Shown piece by piece: positions 35,384 to 43,918 of a stretch of DNA of 64,000 nt. The position numbers and the translations under genes were made by a program. The stretch covers positions 620,001-684,000 of the forward strand of contig NZ_CP044067.1 of assembly GCF_008693385.1 (NCBI RefSeq), read 5' to 3'. The DNA comes from Cupriavidus pauculus (GTDB taxonomy: Bacteria > Pseudomonadota > Gammaproteobacteria > Burkholderiales > Burkholderiaceae). Every line of letters starts with the position of its first letter. Position 1 is the stretch's first letter. Below the pieces are notes generated by a model. It was not told where the DNA came from. It saw only the letters and a program-made list of their open reading frames with translations, and searched no databases.

Positions 35384-35959
35384 TCATTGCCGGGCCGCGT
35401 CCTGATGTAACCGGCCCAGCAATCGACGCCCGGCGGCGATGACCGCGTCGTCGGACCGCATCTGATATCGGACGATCATCCCCTCGACACAGAGCATGGC
35501 CTCGGCCGCGACCTCCTGAGGGTTGGTCAGGCCAAGGTCCGAAGCCAGCTGCACGAGGTAGTCCTCGAGCGAGGCCTTGTGCGAGACCGCATGCTCGAGC
35601 AGCCGCGGGTCGTCGCCCGCCCCGCCGCCAGCCTCGGCCACCACGTTGATAAACGCGCAGCCGCGGTACTCGTCGCTGGTGAACCACTCGGCAAGCGCGT
35701 CGGCCAGGACGTCGAGATTGCGCCGCAGCGCAAGCTGGCGCGTCACGGCGGCCTCGAACCAGCCCATCCAGAAATCGTGCCGCCGCTCGAGGTAAGCGGC
35801 GATCAGGTCGTTCTTGGAGGGGAAATGCCGGTACAGAGACATCTTGGCGACGCCCGACTCGGCAATGATCCGGTCCACGCCGGTCGCGCGGTAGCCGTCA
35901 CGGTAAAAGAGCCGTGCGGCGGTGTCGAGAATCCGGTCCCGGGCCGATTGCGTAGCCAT
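35384..35959 (-). CDS. TetR-family repressor of the AGACAGATCTGTCT operators
   Basis: The protein has 191 residues from ATG 35959. The helix-turn-helix reads RILDTAARLFYRDGYRATGVDRIIAESGVAKMSLYRHFPSKNDLIAAYL. The ligand domain has FTSDEYRGCAFINVVAEAGGG, a form common in TetR proteins of the YcdC/DhaS-like group. A perfect palindrome AGACAGATCTGTCT is placed at its own promoter (36001-36014), and the same 14-mer occurs in the promoter of the DUF1348 gene at 39001. It probably represses itself and that gene. Confidence 0.9.
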   Translation of the reverse strand: MATQSARDRILDTAARLFYRDGYRATGVDRIIAESGVAKMSLYRHFPSKNDLIAAYLERRHDFWMGWFEAAVTRQLALRRNLDVLADALAEWFTSDEYRGCAFINVVAEAGGGAGDDPRLLEHAVSHKASLEDYLVQLASDLGLTNPQEVAAEAMLCVEGMIVRYQMRSDDAVIAAGRRLLGRLHQDAARQ

Positions 35960-35970
35960 TTCAGTGCGAA

Positions 35971-36026
35971 TTGATAAGCGGTAAATGTCCATATTATAGG
36001 AGACAGATCTGTCTACCGCTTATCAA
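35971..36026. promoter_or_regulatory. TetR promoter/operator with nested inverted repeats
   Basis: The perfect palindrome AGACAGATCTGTCT (36001-36014) sits just upstream of a consensus -10 TATAAT on the minus strand (35993-35998), within the -10/-35 spacer region. A second, 13-bp perfect inverted repeat (TTGATAAGCGGTA at 35971-35983; complement at 36014-36026) flanks the site. The -35 hexamer is poor. Confidence 0.75.
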
Positions 36027-36054
36027 ATTATCGTCAAACGGCCGCGCACCTCCT

Positions 36055-37470
36055 TCAGGCCGCCAGTTTCAGGCGCGCCGTCGCGAGCCGGGCATCCGCA
36101 TCGCGCAGCGCGGTGCGCAGGCCTTCTTCCACCACCGGGTGGTAGAACGGCATGGCCAGCATCTGCGTGACGGTCAGACCCTGCTGATACGACCATGCAA
36201 GCAGGTGCGCGATGTTCTCCGCGCGGGGGCCGATCCATTCGGCACCCAGAAAGCGGTCCGTCTCGATATCGGCGTACACGTGCATCAGCCCGCGGTTCTT
36301 GAGCATGACGCGGCTGCGGCCCTGATCCTCGAAGCTGACCTCGCCCGTCACATAGGTGCCGTCGCCGAGATCCGCATGGCGCTTGCCGACCATCGCGATC
36401 TGCGGATCGGAGAACACCACGCCCAGCGATGCGCGGCGCGAGATCGCCTTGACCTGCGGCCATGCGGCCGCGTTCTCGCCGGCCAGACGGCCTTCGTCGG
36501 CGGCCTCGTGCAACAGCGGCAGCACGTCGTTGGCATCGCCGGCGATAAAGATCGGCGCCGTCCCACATTGGAGCGTTTCCGCGTCGAACACCGGCAGGCC
36601 GCGCACGTCGAGCGTCACGCTCGTATTCGCCAGGCCAAGGTTCGCGACGTTGGGCTTGCGGCCCGTCGCGGCCAGCACGTAGGCAAAGCGCTCGGTCACG
36701 GTGTCACCCGTGGCGGCATCGACGAACGAGATCAGAGCCTCGTCGCCCTCGCGGCGCATATCAACGATCTTCGCGTCGATATCGAGCGAGAACTCCTGAT
36801 TGAACGCCTGCGCCGCGTAGGCACGGATAGCGGGATCCGTGAGCGGACCGACCGCACCGCCCTTGCCGAACACGCGCACGCGCACGCCCAGCCGGGACAG
36901 TGCCTGCCCGAGTTCGAGGCCGATCACGCCCGGGCCGAACACGGCGACGCTCTCGGGCAGGTCCTCCCACGAGAACACATCGTCGTTGACGATCAGGCGG
37001 TCACCGAACACCGAGAACGCGGGCGGCACGGCGGGGCTCGAACCGGTGGCGATCACCACGCGGCCAGCCTGCACGATCGTGCCGTCGTCGATCTTCAGCA
37101 CCGTGTCTTCCACGAACGACGCATAGCCACGAATCCGGTCCGCGTCGGGAATGCCCTCCACACCGCGCACCACAAAGCCGACGAAGCGATCGCGCTCGCC
37201 ACGCACACGTGCCATGACCTCGCGGCCATCGACGCGGATCTCGCCATCGATGTGCACGCCGAATGCCGACGTATGACGCGCCTCGTGCGCGGCCTCGGCC
37301 GCGGCGATCAGCAGCTTCGAGGGCATGCAGCCCACGCGGGCGCAGGTGGTGCCATAAGGGCCGCCTTCGATGATCACGGCGCGCTTGCCCGCGGCGGTAG
37401 CCGCGCGATACGCTGCAAGGCCTGCGGTACCCGCGCCGATGATGGCGACGTCGGTCTGGATGGTGGTCAT
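36055..37470 (-). CDS. Dihydrolipoamide dehydrogenase-like flavoprotein disulfide reductase
   Basis: This 471-residue pyridine nucleotide-disulfide oxidoreductase starts at ATG 37470. It has the FAD site GAGTAGLAAYRAA, the redox-active disulfide TCARVGCMPSK, an NAD site (VAVFGPGVIGLELGQAL), a second FAD contact (PIFIAGDAND) and the C-terminal active-site motif FYHPVVEEGLR. This layout is that of lipoamide dehydrogenase (reaction 1.8.1.4). It is not located with a 2-oxoacid dehydrogenase complex. It follows a peroxiredoxin-glutaredoxin gene in the same direction, which suggests a role in thiol redox defence or a stand-alone reductase. Confidence 0.88.
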   Translation of the reverse strand: MTTIQTDVAIIGAGTAGLAAYRAATAAGKRAVIIEGGPYGTTCARVGCMPSKLLIAAAEAAHEARHTSAFGVHIDGEIRVDGREVMARVRGERDRFVGFVVRGVEGIPDADRIRGYASFVEDTVLKIDDGTIVQAGRVVIATGSSPAVPPAFSVFGDRLIVNDDVFSWEDLPESVAVFGPGVIGLELGQALSRLGVRVRVFGKGGAVGPLTDPAIRAYAAQAFNQEFSLDIDAKIVDMRREGDEALISFVDAATGDTVTERFAYVLAATGRKPNVANLGLANTSVTLDVRGLPVFDAETLQCGTAPIFIAGDANDVLPLLHEAADEGRLAGENAAAWPQVKAISRRASLGVVFSDPQIAMVGKRHADLGDGTYVTGEVSFEDQGRSRVMLKNRGLMHVYADIETDRFLGAEWIGPRAENIAHLLAWSYQQGLTVTQMLAMPFYHPVVEEGLRTALRDADARLATARLKLAA

Positions 37471-37510
37471 GTTCTCGTACCTGTCCTTTTCAGGCAAAAC
37501 GGGGCCAACG

Positions 37511-37530
37511 GGTCCGGCGGTTGCCGGACC
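37511..37530. terminator. Hairpin between the peroxiredoxin and flavoprotein genes
   Basis: GGTCCGGC and GCCGGACC pair perfectly around GGTT. In the minus direction only a weak T-rich tail follows (CGTTTTGCC after about 12 bp), so it may reduce rather than stop read-through into the flavoprotein gene. Confidence 0.45.
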
Positions 37531-37572
37531 TCGCTGGCGGTACTACGGCGTTACGGTTGCGTCAGCTGCGGT

Positions 37573-38310
37573 TCAGGCGGCCTTCTTCAGATATTCCTCG
37601 ACGGCCTCGGCACCGCCGATCAGGCTGCCGTTGATGAAGACCTGCGGCGCCGTCATGTTGCCGGAGATCGCGCCCAGCACCTTGCCACGCACCTTGTGCT
37701 CCAGCGGCACGTCGATGTACTCGTAGCCGTGGTCGCTCAGCAGCTGCTTGGCCTTGGCACAGAACGAACAGCCCACCTTCGAGAACACCACCACCTGATC
37801 GGGCTTGGTCGCGTTCGGCGCGACGTGGGCCAGCATCGTGTCGGCGTCCGAAACCTTGAACGGGTCGCCCGGCTCTTCCGGCTCGATGAACATCTTGTCC
37901 ACCACGCCGTTCTTCACGTACATCGAATAGCGCCAGCTGCGCTTGCCGAAGCCGAGGTCGGCCTTGTCCACCAGCATGCCCATGCCGTCGGTGAACTCGC
38001 CGTTGCCGTCGGGGATCATCACGATGTTCGCGGACTCCTGGTCCTTCGCCCACTCGTTCATCACGAACGTATCGTTGACCGACACGCACAGGATGGCATC
38101 GACGCCATGCTTGGCGAACACCGGTGCCAGCTCGTTGTAGCGCGGCAGATGGGTGGACGAGCACGTCGGCGTAAAGGCGCCCGGCAGCGAGAACAGCACC
38201 ACGTTCTTGCCTTCGAACAGCTCGGCGGTGGTCACGTTCTTCCATTCGTTGTTCTCGCGAACGCGGAAAGTCACGTTGGGTACGCGTTGGCCTTCACGGG
38301 ATTGCAGCAT
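37573..38310 (-). CDS. Peroxiredoxin-glutaredoxin hybrid (glutathione peroxidase type Prx5)
   Basis: This 245-residue protein starts at ATG 38310 after AAGGAGTGATACCG. Residues 1-165 form a Prx5-type peroxiredoxin with the peroxidatic Cys50 in [16 protein letters not shown]. Residues 170-245 form a glutaredoxin with CSFC (181-184) and the [14 protein letters not shown] glutathione-binding loop. In characterised relatives the fused domains reduce hydroperoxides with glutathione. It is followed by the flavoprotein gene with a 102-bp gap. Confidence 0.93.
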   Translation of the reverse strand: MLQSREGQRVPNVTFRVRENNEWKNVTTAELFEGKNVVLFSLPGAFTPTCSSTHLPRYNELAPVFAKHGVDAILCVSVNDTFVMNEWAKDQESANIVMIPDGNGEFTDGMGMLVDKADLGFGKRSWRYSMYVKNGVVDKMFIEPEEPGDPFKVSDADTMLAHVAPNATKPDQVVVFSKVGCSFCAKAKQLLSDHGYEYIDVPLEHKVRGKVLGAISGNMTAPQVFINGSLIGGAEAVEEYLKKAA

Positions 38311-38478
38311 CGGTATCACTCCTTGATGGGATCGGTCGGATCGGGTTGGTTGGTTTCGCATGTCGTGCAGCGATGGAACAGATTCTGTCGAAGTCGAAGT
38401 GATCTGTACAATTCATCGTTTCAAATGAGGCGATTGTTTTTGCCTATCCATCGTCGATAGCCATCGCCAAATGACAAA

Positions 38479-38496
38479 GGACGGCCGCAGCCGTCC
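38479..38496 (-). terminator. Terminator after the DUF1348 gene
   Basis: GGACGGC and GCCGTCC pair perfectly around a 4-base loop. In the minus direction the stem is followed by TTTGTCATTT. It lies 25 bp past the stop codon at 38522. Confidence 0.65.
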
Positions 38497-38521
38497 TCCC
38501 TTCCTCCGAGACGCGCGCGGC

Positions 38522-39001
38522 TTACAGGCCGAGATCGCTCAGGCTGGGGTGATCGTCGGGACGGCGCCCGAGCGGCCAGTGGAACTTGCGGTCCGATTCC
38601 TTGATCGGCATGTCGTTGATGCACGCAAAGCGGCGCTGCATCAGGCCGTTCTCGTCGAACTCCCAGTTCTCGTTGCCGTAGGAACGGAACCAGTGGCCCG
38701 AGTCGTCATGCCACTCGTACGCATAGCGTACTGCGATGCGGTTACCTTCGTACGCCCACAGCTCCTTGATCAGGCGGTAGTCCAGCTCCTTGTTCCACTT
38801 GCGGGTCAGGAATTCCACGATCTGCTCGCGGCCGTTCACGAATTCGGCGCGGTTGCGCCAGGCGCTGTTGACCGTGTAGGCCAGCGATACACGCTGCGGA
38901 TCGCGGCTGTTCCAGCCGTCTTCGGCCCCTCGGACCTTGGCAAGGGCGGTTTCGCGGGTGAACGGCGGAACGGGGGGACGAACTTCCGGCTGATTCGACA
39001 T
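38522..39001 (-). CDS. DUF1348 / NTF2-like family protein
   Basis: The 159-residue protein starts at ATG 39001 after GGAGAGCCTGTC. It matches the DUF1348 family: [71 protein letters not shown] and [32 protein letters not shown]. The fold is an NTF2-like cone with an internal pocket, but no reaction is known. Its promoter holds two copies of the AGACAGATCTGTCT operator, so it is the likely main target of the TetR protein at 35384-35959. Confidence 0.88.
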   Translation of the reverse strand: MSNQPEVRPPVPPFTRETALAKVRGAEDGWNSRDPQRVSLAYTVNSAWRNRAEFVNGREQIVEFLTRKWNKELDYRLIKELWAYEGNRIAVRYAYEWHDDSGHWFRSYGNENWEFDENGLMQRRFACINDMPIKESDRKFHWPLGRRPDDHPSLSDLGL

Positions 39002-39061
39002 GACAGGCTCTCCTTTGGGTGGGCAATGCGTTTGACTGCGAATATCGTCTGACTGCAAATG

Positions 39062-39106
39062 AGACAGATCTGTCTACTATTCTAAGTAGACAGATCTGTA
39101 TGTCAA
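39062..39106 (-). promoter_or_regulatory. DUF1348 promoter with two TetR operators
   Basis: On the minus strand a perfect -35 TTGACA (39101-39106) and -10 TAGAAT (39079-39084) are 16 bp apart. One operator (39088-39101; 13 of 14 matches) fills the spacer. A second, perfect copy of AGACAGATCTGTCT (39062-39075) lies at the expected transcription start. The centres are 26 bp apart. The same palindrome occurs at 36001-36014. Confidence 0.85.
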
Positions 39107-39128
39107 GCACTTTTCCGATCGGGCGCCT

Positions 39129-39968
39129 TCAGCGCCTGGTCATGACCACTTCCAGATACTCGCTTGGCACCACGAGCGAGTCCTTGCCCGCGGTGTTCAG
39201 GCTGTTCAGCAGATCGGTGAGGTCGCGTGCCAGGGCGTCGGCGCGGTCCGGCGGCAGCGCGGCAAAGGCCTTGTGCACGGGCCCGTACCACTGGCGGAAC
39301 ACGTCGATGAAATGCGCGGCCGAGCGGTAGCGGAACCGGAATTTGCGCGGGGTCACCGCAATGGTCGCGCCGTGGGGGTCGAACAACGCGTGCAGATGCT
39401 CCTCCACGCCCCATCGGGACGGCGGCGAGACACCCGCGGGCGGCGGCACGTATCCGCCCAGCGTCTTGAATACCTGGCCGATAAAACCCTGCGGCGTCCA
39501 GTTGGCCATCCCGATGCGGCCGCCGGGCCGGCAGACCCGCATCATCTCGGCCGCGCAGCGAGGCTGGTCCGGGGCGAACATCACGCCGAACGTCGATAGC
39601 ACCGCGTCGAAACTCGCGTCGCCGAATGGCAAGGCTTCGGCATCGGCCTCCTGGAACGTCACGTCGAAGCGCTCGGCGCGCGCGCGTTCGGCGCCGCGCT
39701 CCAGCAGCGCGCCCACATAGTCGGTGGAGGTCACCTTGCAGCCGCGGCGCGCGGCGGCGAGCGTCGCATTGCCGTTGCCGGCGGCCACGTCGAGCACGGT
39801 TTCGTCGTAACGGAGGTCGCAGGCTTCGGCAAGCAGCTCGCCGACGAGCTGCAACGTCGTGCCGATGACCGCGTAGTCTCCGCTGGCCCATGCCGCCTGC
39901 TGGCGGCCCTTGAGCGCGGCCAGGTCTACCTGCGGAGCATCCTGGCCTGTCGTGGAAGAAGTCGTCAT
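39129..39968 (-). CDS. Class I SAM-dependent methyltransferase
   Basis: This 279-residue protein has the methyltransferase motif I TVLDVAAGNGNATLAAARRG (near residue 61), motif II DYVGALLERGAERARAE and the motif-IV region LPFGDASFDAVLSTFGVMFAPD. It belongs to the Methyltransf_11/UbiE-like group; the substrate is unknown. It lies 20 bp after the hydrolase-LuxR gene in the same direction and is probably co-transcribed with it. Confidence 0.9.
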   Translation of the reverse strand: MTTSSTTGQDAPQVDLAALKGRQQAAWASGDYAVIGTTLQLVGELLAEACDLRYDETVLDVAAGNGNATLAAARRGCKVTSTDYVGALLERGAERARAERFDVTFQEADAEALPFGDASFDAVLSTFGVMFAPDQPRCAAEMMRVCRPGGRIGMANWTPQGFIGQVFKTLGGYVPPPAGVSPPSRWGVEEHLHALFDPHGATIAVTPRKFRFRYRSAAHFIDVFRQWYGPVHKAFAALPPDRADALARDLTDLLNSLNTAGKDSLVVPSEYLEVVMTRR

Positions 39969-39988
39969 GGGAATCCCTTCTGTCTACG

Positions 39989-41065
39989 TCATGCGCGGCG
40001 GCCGTCATAGCCCGCCTCGCGCGCGAGCACGATGGCTTGCGCGCGATTCTCCACCTCGAGCTTCGAGAAGATGTTCGTGATGTGGTTGCGCACGGTTTTT
40101 TCGCATAACCCCAGATGCGCGGCAATCTGTGCGTTGTCGCGGCCTTGCGCGATCAGCACCACCACGTCGCGCTCGCGTCGCGTGAGCGTCATGAATGCCG
40201 GATCGTCGATAACGTCGCATGCGGGGAGGAACGCGCGGACTTCCTCGAGCCACCTGTCCCATGCGGGCTCGTCTTCCGGCAGCAAGTGATTGCCACTCTC
40301 GAGCGGCACGAAGTGCGCGTGGGGAATCAGGCTGGCAATCAGCCTGCCTTCGTCGAACGGCACGCGCGCGTCGCGTACCGCATGCAGGACCAGCGTCGGA
40401 CACGTGACCTGCGGGAGCAGCTCCACCACGTCGATGTCGTTGAAGATGCGCATGAAGCGCGCCGCATTGCGCGGTGACGTGGAAACGCGCTCGAGCTCGT
40501 TGAACCAGCGGTGCTGGGCGGCCGTGCCGCCCGGGATGAACTGCGTCGTGAAGAACTGCCGGAAGGCGGGGTTCTCCTGCCCCCACCCCAGTTCGGCGAG
40601 GCGCGTCATCAATTCGGCTTCCTCGCGCATCTCGGGCGTGGGATTGCGCTTGAGTCGGCCGCGCGCATAGCCGCCGTGCAGGATCAGATGCGTGACGCGC
40701 TGGGGATGCTTGACCGCGTAGGCCACGGCGATCGAGGCGCCCTGCGAGATCCCCAGCAGCGGAAACCGATCGACGCCCGTCGCATCGACGATCGTCTCCA
40801 GATCGCGCAGCCATGCATGGAACGAAAGATCGTCGACGTGCCGGTCGGACAGCCCGCAGCCGCGCTCGTCGTAGCGCACCAACGTGTGGTCCTCGGAGAG
40901 CGAGCACATCATGTGGCTCCACACCGGGCTCGCCACATCGAATTCGAGGTGGCTCATCCAGTTCGCGGCCTTGACGAGGGGCGGGCCGCTACCGGAGATG
41001 GCGTATGCAAGCCTGACTCCGTCGAGGCTGGTGCAGAGGCGAATCTGCTGCTTGAGCGTCGGCAT
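39989..41065 (-). CDS. Alpha/beta hydrolase fused to a LuxR-type DNA-binding domain
   Basis: The 358-residue protein (ATG 41065) has two parts. Residues 1-285 form an alpha/beta hydrolase with LVRYDERGCGLSDR, nucleophile Ser107 in GISQG, an acid in LVLHAVRDARVPFDEG and a His in ESGNHLLPED. The C-terminus (about 295-355) is a LuxR/GerE helix-turn-helix: LTRRERDVVVLIAQGRDNAQIAAHLGL and EKTVRNHITNIFSKLEVENRAQAIV. The catalytic triad seems intact, so it may act on or sense a small ester or lactone and bind DNA. Fusions like this occur in other proteobacteria. Its likely target is unknown. Confidence 0.88.
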   Translation of the reverse strand: MPTLKQQIRLCTSLDGVRLAYAISGSGPPLVKAANWMSHLEFDVASPVWSHMMCSLSEDHTLVRYDERGCGLSDRHVDDLSFHAWLRDLETIVDATGVDRFPLLGISQGASIAVAYAVKHPQRVTHLILHGGYARGRLKRNPTPEMREEAELMTRLAELGWGQENPAFRQFFTTQFIPGGTAAQHRWFNELERVSTSPRNAARFMRIFNDIDVVELLPQVTCPTLVLHAVRDARVPFDEGRLIASLIPHAHFVPLESGNHLLPEDEPAWDRWLEEVRAFLPACDVIDDPAFMTLTRRERDVVVLIAQGRDNAQIAAHLGLCEKTVRNHITNIFSKLEVENRAQAIVLAREAGYDGRRA

Positions 41066-41420
41066 GGGGCGGCTTCGCGTGGCAGGTTGCGGGAGGCGCT
41101 TCGACTGACCTAACCAGATTAGCAAACGGAGGCCTTCGCGCGGGGACACAAGTCGCGGCGAGGTTACGAGAAACGCACGATGCGACGCGTTGGCGTCGAA
41201 TCCGTCCGTGCGAACGGCCGGTCCGCCGCGCCCGGATGCAATCGCCGCGCGCGCCGCTTCCCTACGATGGCTCGCGAGCGGGACCGTCGTCCCGGGTCGG
41301 GGCGCCCCTGTCCCCCATAAATCCCGCCGGCCGGGACACGGGCCTCATGTGCCGCGGCGCGCTCGCTGGAATCATTGCCACACGTCCCGCACGGACGTTC
41401 TCACAACAGGAGTCCCGCAA
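41066..41420. other. Divergent intergenic region, GC-rich
   Basis: These 355 bp lie between the hydrolase-LuxR gene and the diiron gene and should contain both promoters. Open frames here have no family resemblance or ribosome binding site. A good AGGAG lies only at the end, before 41421. I see no strong palindrome. Confidence 0.4.
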
Positions 41421-42398
41421 ATGGAAGTCGCATCGATGCCAACCGACACACAACGCTACGCCCGCTGTATCGCCGCCTCGCGGCGCATTCGCTGGGACAT
41501 CGACCTGGACGTCATTCGTCAGCGCAAGTTCGATCTGGCCCACAAGTTCCTGCCCGACGGCCTCTCGCTCGTGAACGAGCTGCCGTTCCTGTCCGCTGCC
41601 GAGCAGCGCTTTCTCAGCCAGGTGCAGGGCCGCACGTACGCGAACATGTTCCGCCTGGTCGAACGTTTCGTCGGCGCCAAGGTGCTCGATATCTCGCGCG
41701 AGCACTGGTTTGGCGATCAGGTTGCGCTCGAGGCGCTGGTACGCTTCACCGACGAGGAACTCAAGCATCAGGAACTGTTTCGCCGCGTCGAGCTACTGGC
41801 TGCCGAAGACATGCCGGGAGGCTATCGCTTCGTGCCGGATGCGAACGCGGTGGCCGAGTTCGTGCTGGGCAAGCACACGTGGGCCGTGCTCGCGCTGACC
41901 TGCCATATCGAACTGGTCTCGCAGGCGCACTATCGCGCGAGCATCGGCACGTCGCCGGACCTGTCCGACCTGTTCAAGGACATCTTCATGTTCCACTGGC
42001 GCGAGGAGTCGCAGCACGCGATCCTCGACGAGCTCGAATGGGCGCGCGAGGATGCGAAGCTGTCGAACGACGAGCGCAATACCGCGGTGGCGGACATGAT
42101 TCAGATCGTCGGCGCGCTCGATCAGATTCTGCAACAGCAGGCGCAAGCGGATACTGCGTATTTCATGCGCACCATCCGCGGTGTGGCCGACGCCCCCCAC
42201 GCGGCGGAAGTCGAGCACATCGTGCTCAAGGCGTACCGCTGGACCTACTTCGTCTCCGGCATGCTGGAACCGCGGTTCGTGAAGCTGCTGGAGTCGATGA
42301 CCACCGAGGCGCAACGCGCGTGCATCGATGCGGCGATGGCGCCACTGCTGTATGCGATGCCCGCAGAGGGCGCCCCGGTGCCAGCGATGGCGGCCTGA
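41421..42398 (+). CDS. Ferritin-like diiron carboxylate protein
   Basis: The 325-residue protein starts at ATG 41421 (CAGGAGTCCCGCAA upstream). Its helices carry a full diiron ligand set: Glu81, Glu113-x-x-His116 (TDEELKHQELF), Glu164 (CHIELVSQAHYR) and Glu196-x-x-His199 (REESQHAILDE). The set E, ExxH, E, ExxH is that of diiron oxygenases and oxidases such as the AurF-like and rubrerythrin-like groups. The protein is all-helical, without a signal peptide. Its substrate is unknown. It converges on the Bug gene with 7 bp between stops. Confidence 0.75.
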   Translation: MEVASMPTDTQRYARCIAASRRIRWDIDLDVIRQRKFDLAHKFLPDGLSLVNELPFLSAAEQRFLSQVQGRTYANMFRLVERFVGAKVLDISREHWFGDQVALEALVRFTDEELKHQELFRRVELLAAEDMPGGYRFVPDANAVAEFVLGKHTWAVLALTCHIELVSQAHYRASIGTSPDLSDLFKDIFMFHWREESQHAILDELEWAREDAKLSNDERNTAVADMIQIVGALDQILQQQAQADTAYFMRTIRGVADAPHAAEVEHIVLKAYRWTYFVSGMLEPRFVKLLESMTTEAQRACIDAAMAPLLYAMPAEGAPVPAMAA

Positions 42399-42405
42399 AG
42401 ACGCC

Positions 42406-43398
42406 TCAATCGTCCTGGATGCCTGCCCGCTGCGCGATCATGCGCATGCGCGGCAGTTCCTTGTCGATGGTCGCGGCGACATGATCGGCGGACTCGTACT
42501 TCGGTTCGAGCCCGTTGGCCAGCAGCTTCTGCTTGACCTCTGGGTCGGTCATGACCTTGGCGACGGCTGCCTGCAGCTTTGCCTTGACGTCGGCAGGCAG
42601 GCCGCGCGGCGCGGCAATCGCGACCCAGGCGTCCGCATCGAAACCGGGGTAGCCCGCTTCCGCGACCGTGGGCACGTCGGGCAGCAGCGACGCGCGTGTG
42701 CTGCCGGTCACCGCGATGGCCTTGAGCTTGCCGCTGCGGATATGCGGCAGCGAGGCAGCCACCGTATCGACGGAGAACGGAATCTGCCCGCCGATCAGAT
42801 CCGCGATCGCGGGCGCGCTGCCTTTGTACGGAATGTGCTGGAGCTTCATGCCCGTGGCATGGAGCAGCATCTCGCCCGCGAAATGTCCGGTGGTACCCGT
42901 GCCGAACGAGCCATAGACATACTTGCCCGGCGCCGCGTTGACCGCGCTGACCATCTGCTTGAGGTTGTCCACGGGCACCGCGCGATTGGCGACGATGATC
43001 AGCGGCACGCGCGTCACCTGACCCACGGGCTCGAAGCTCTTGATCGGGTCATACGGCAGGCTCGGCTTGATGGCCGGGTTGACCGTGAACGTCGAACCCG
43101 AACTGATCAGCAGCGTATAGCCATCGGGCGCGGCTTTCGATACATAGCTCGCGCCGACGATGGTGCCCGCGCCCGCACGATTCTCGATGACCACGGGCTG
43201 CCCGAGCGCTTCGCCCAGCGGCTTGCCCACGACGCGCCCGATGATATCGACGGCACCGCCCGCGGGAAACGGCACGACCAGCACCACGGGCTTCGTTGGA
43301 TATCCCCCCTGCGCCTGAGCGCCTGGTGCGAACGCAACAAGAGACGACAGCGCGGCGATGCTGCACTGGCACAGAGTACGGCGTAGTGGTGTGGTCAT
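42406..43398 (-). CDS. Bug/TctC-family periplasmic solute-binding receptor (orphan)
   Basis: The 330-residue protein starts at ATG 43398 after AAGGGGAAAGATC. It has a signal peptide (CSIAALSSLVAFAPGAQAQ) and the family opening YPTKPVVLVVPFPAGGAVDIIGRV, then NRAGAGTIVGA, APDGYTLLIS and HIPYKGSAPAI. No catabolic or transport gene is adjacent in the same direction, so the ligand cannot be inferred. It is the third Bug gene in the window. Confidence 0.92.
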   Translation of the reverse strand: MTTPLRRTLCQCSIAALSSLVAFAPGAQAQGGYPTKPVVLVVPFPAGGAVDIIGRVVGKPLGEALGQPVVIENRAGAGTIVGASYVSKAAPDGYTLLISSGSTFTVNPAIKPSLPYDPIKSFEPVGQVTRVPLIIVANRAVPVDNLKQMVSAVNAAPGKYVYGSFGTGTTGHFAGEMLLHATGMKLQHIPYKGSAPAIADLIGGQIPFSVDTVAASLPHIRSGKLKAIAVTGSTRASLLPDVPTVAEAGYPGFDADAWVAIAAPRGLPADVKAKLQAAVAKVMTDPEVKQKLLANGLEPKYESADHVAATIDKELPRMRMIAQRAGIQDD

Positions 43399-43918
43399 GA
43401 TCTTTCCCCTTGGGTGGACAGGACGCGGTGCACGGCTATGAGGCATGGGCTCCGTGGCCCGCTGAAATAAAGCGTAAAGAGAAAGCCGGGAAACGTGCTT
43501 GCGAAGAACGCCACGCACAGCCCCTGTTCACTGCGATGAATTTCTTCTTTGCTTAGCAAAGTTCCGCATATGGCGTCGCGTGCGAAATAAAATTCCACGC
43601 GGCCTCACGCGGCTCTGCCCGCGCGAAACGGACCGTTGGGTGGAAAGCCAATGTGCATGCGGGTTGCGCTCGGCGACGGGGTCGCTGGCAGGCCCTGCGC
43701 CCGCGAGCGCGGATTCGGGGGCGTCGACAGGCCGTTCCGTTTTAGGGAATCGCGCACAGCCAATGGGCATGTTGGCAAAAAAGAAACCCTTGCAATCCGA
43801 CCATGTAAAAACGGCAACGACGGCCGCGAAACCACCGTGAAATCGGGGGTTTTCGATTGGCATGCATTCTGCGTTCTATGGAGGTTGCTTATCAAAACCC
43901 CACAACCAAGGAGCAGCC
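43399..43918. other. 520-bp divergent intergenic region
   Basis: The region lies between the Bug gene and the bacterioferritin-like gene and holds AT-richer blocks. A sigma-54-like element is placed at 43858-43872 just before the ferritin gene. Open frames crossing it have no plausible ribosome binding site or family likeness. I find no RNA gene. Confidence 0.45.
43857..43872 (+). promoter_or_regulatory. Candidate sigma-54 promoter of the ferritin gene
   Basis: TTGGCATGCATTCTGC has the GG (43859-43860) and GC (43871-43872) dinucleotides separated by exactly 10 bp, as sigma-54 -24/-12 elements require, and most consensus bases around them (TTGGCA-G...-TGC). The start codon is 47 bp downstream. 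Confidence 0.4.
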
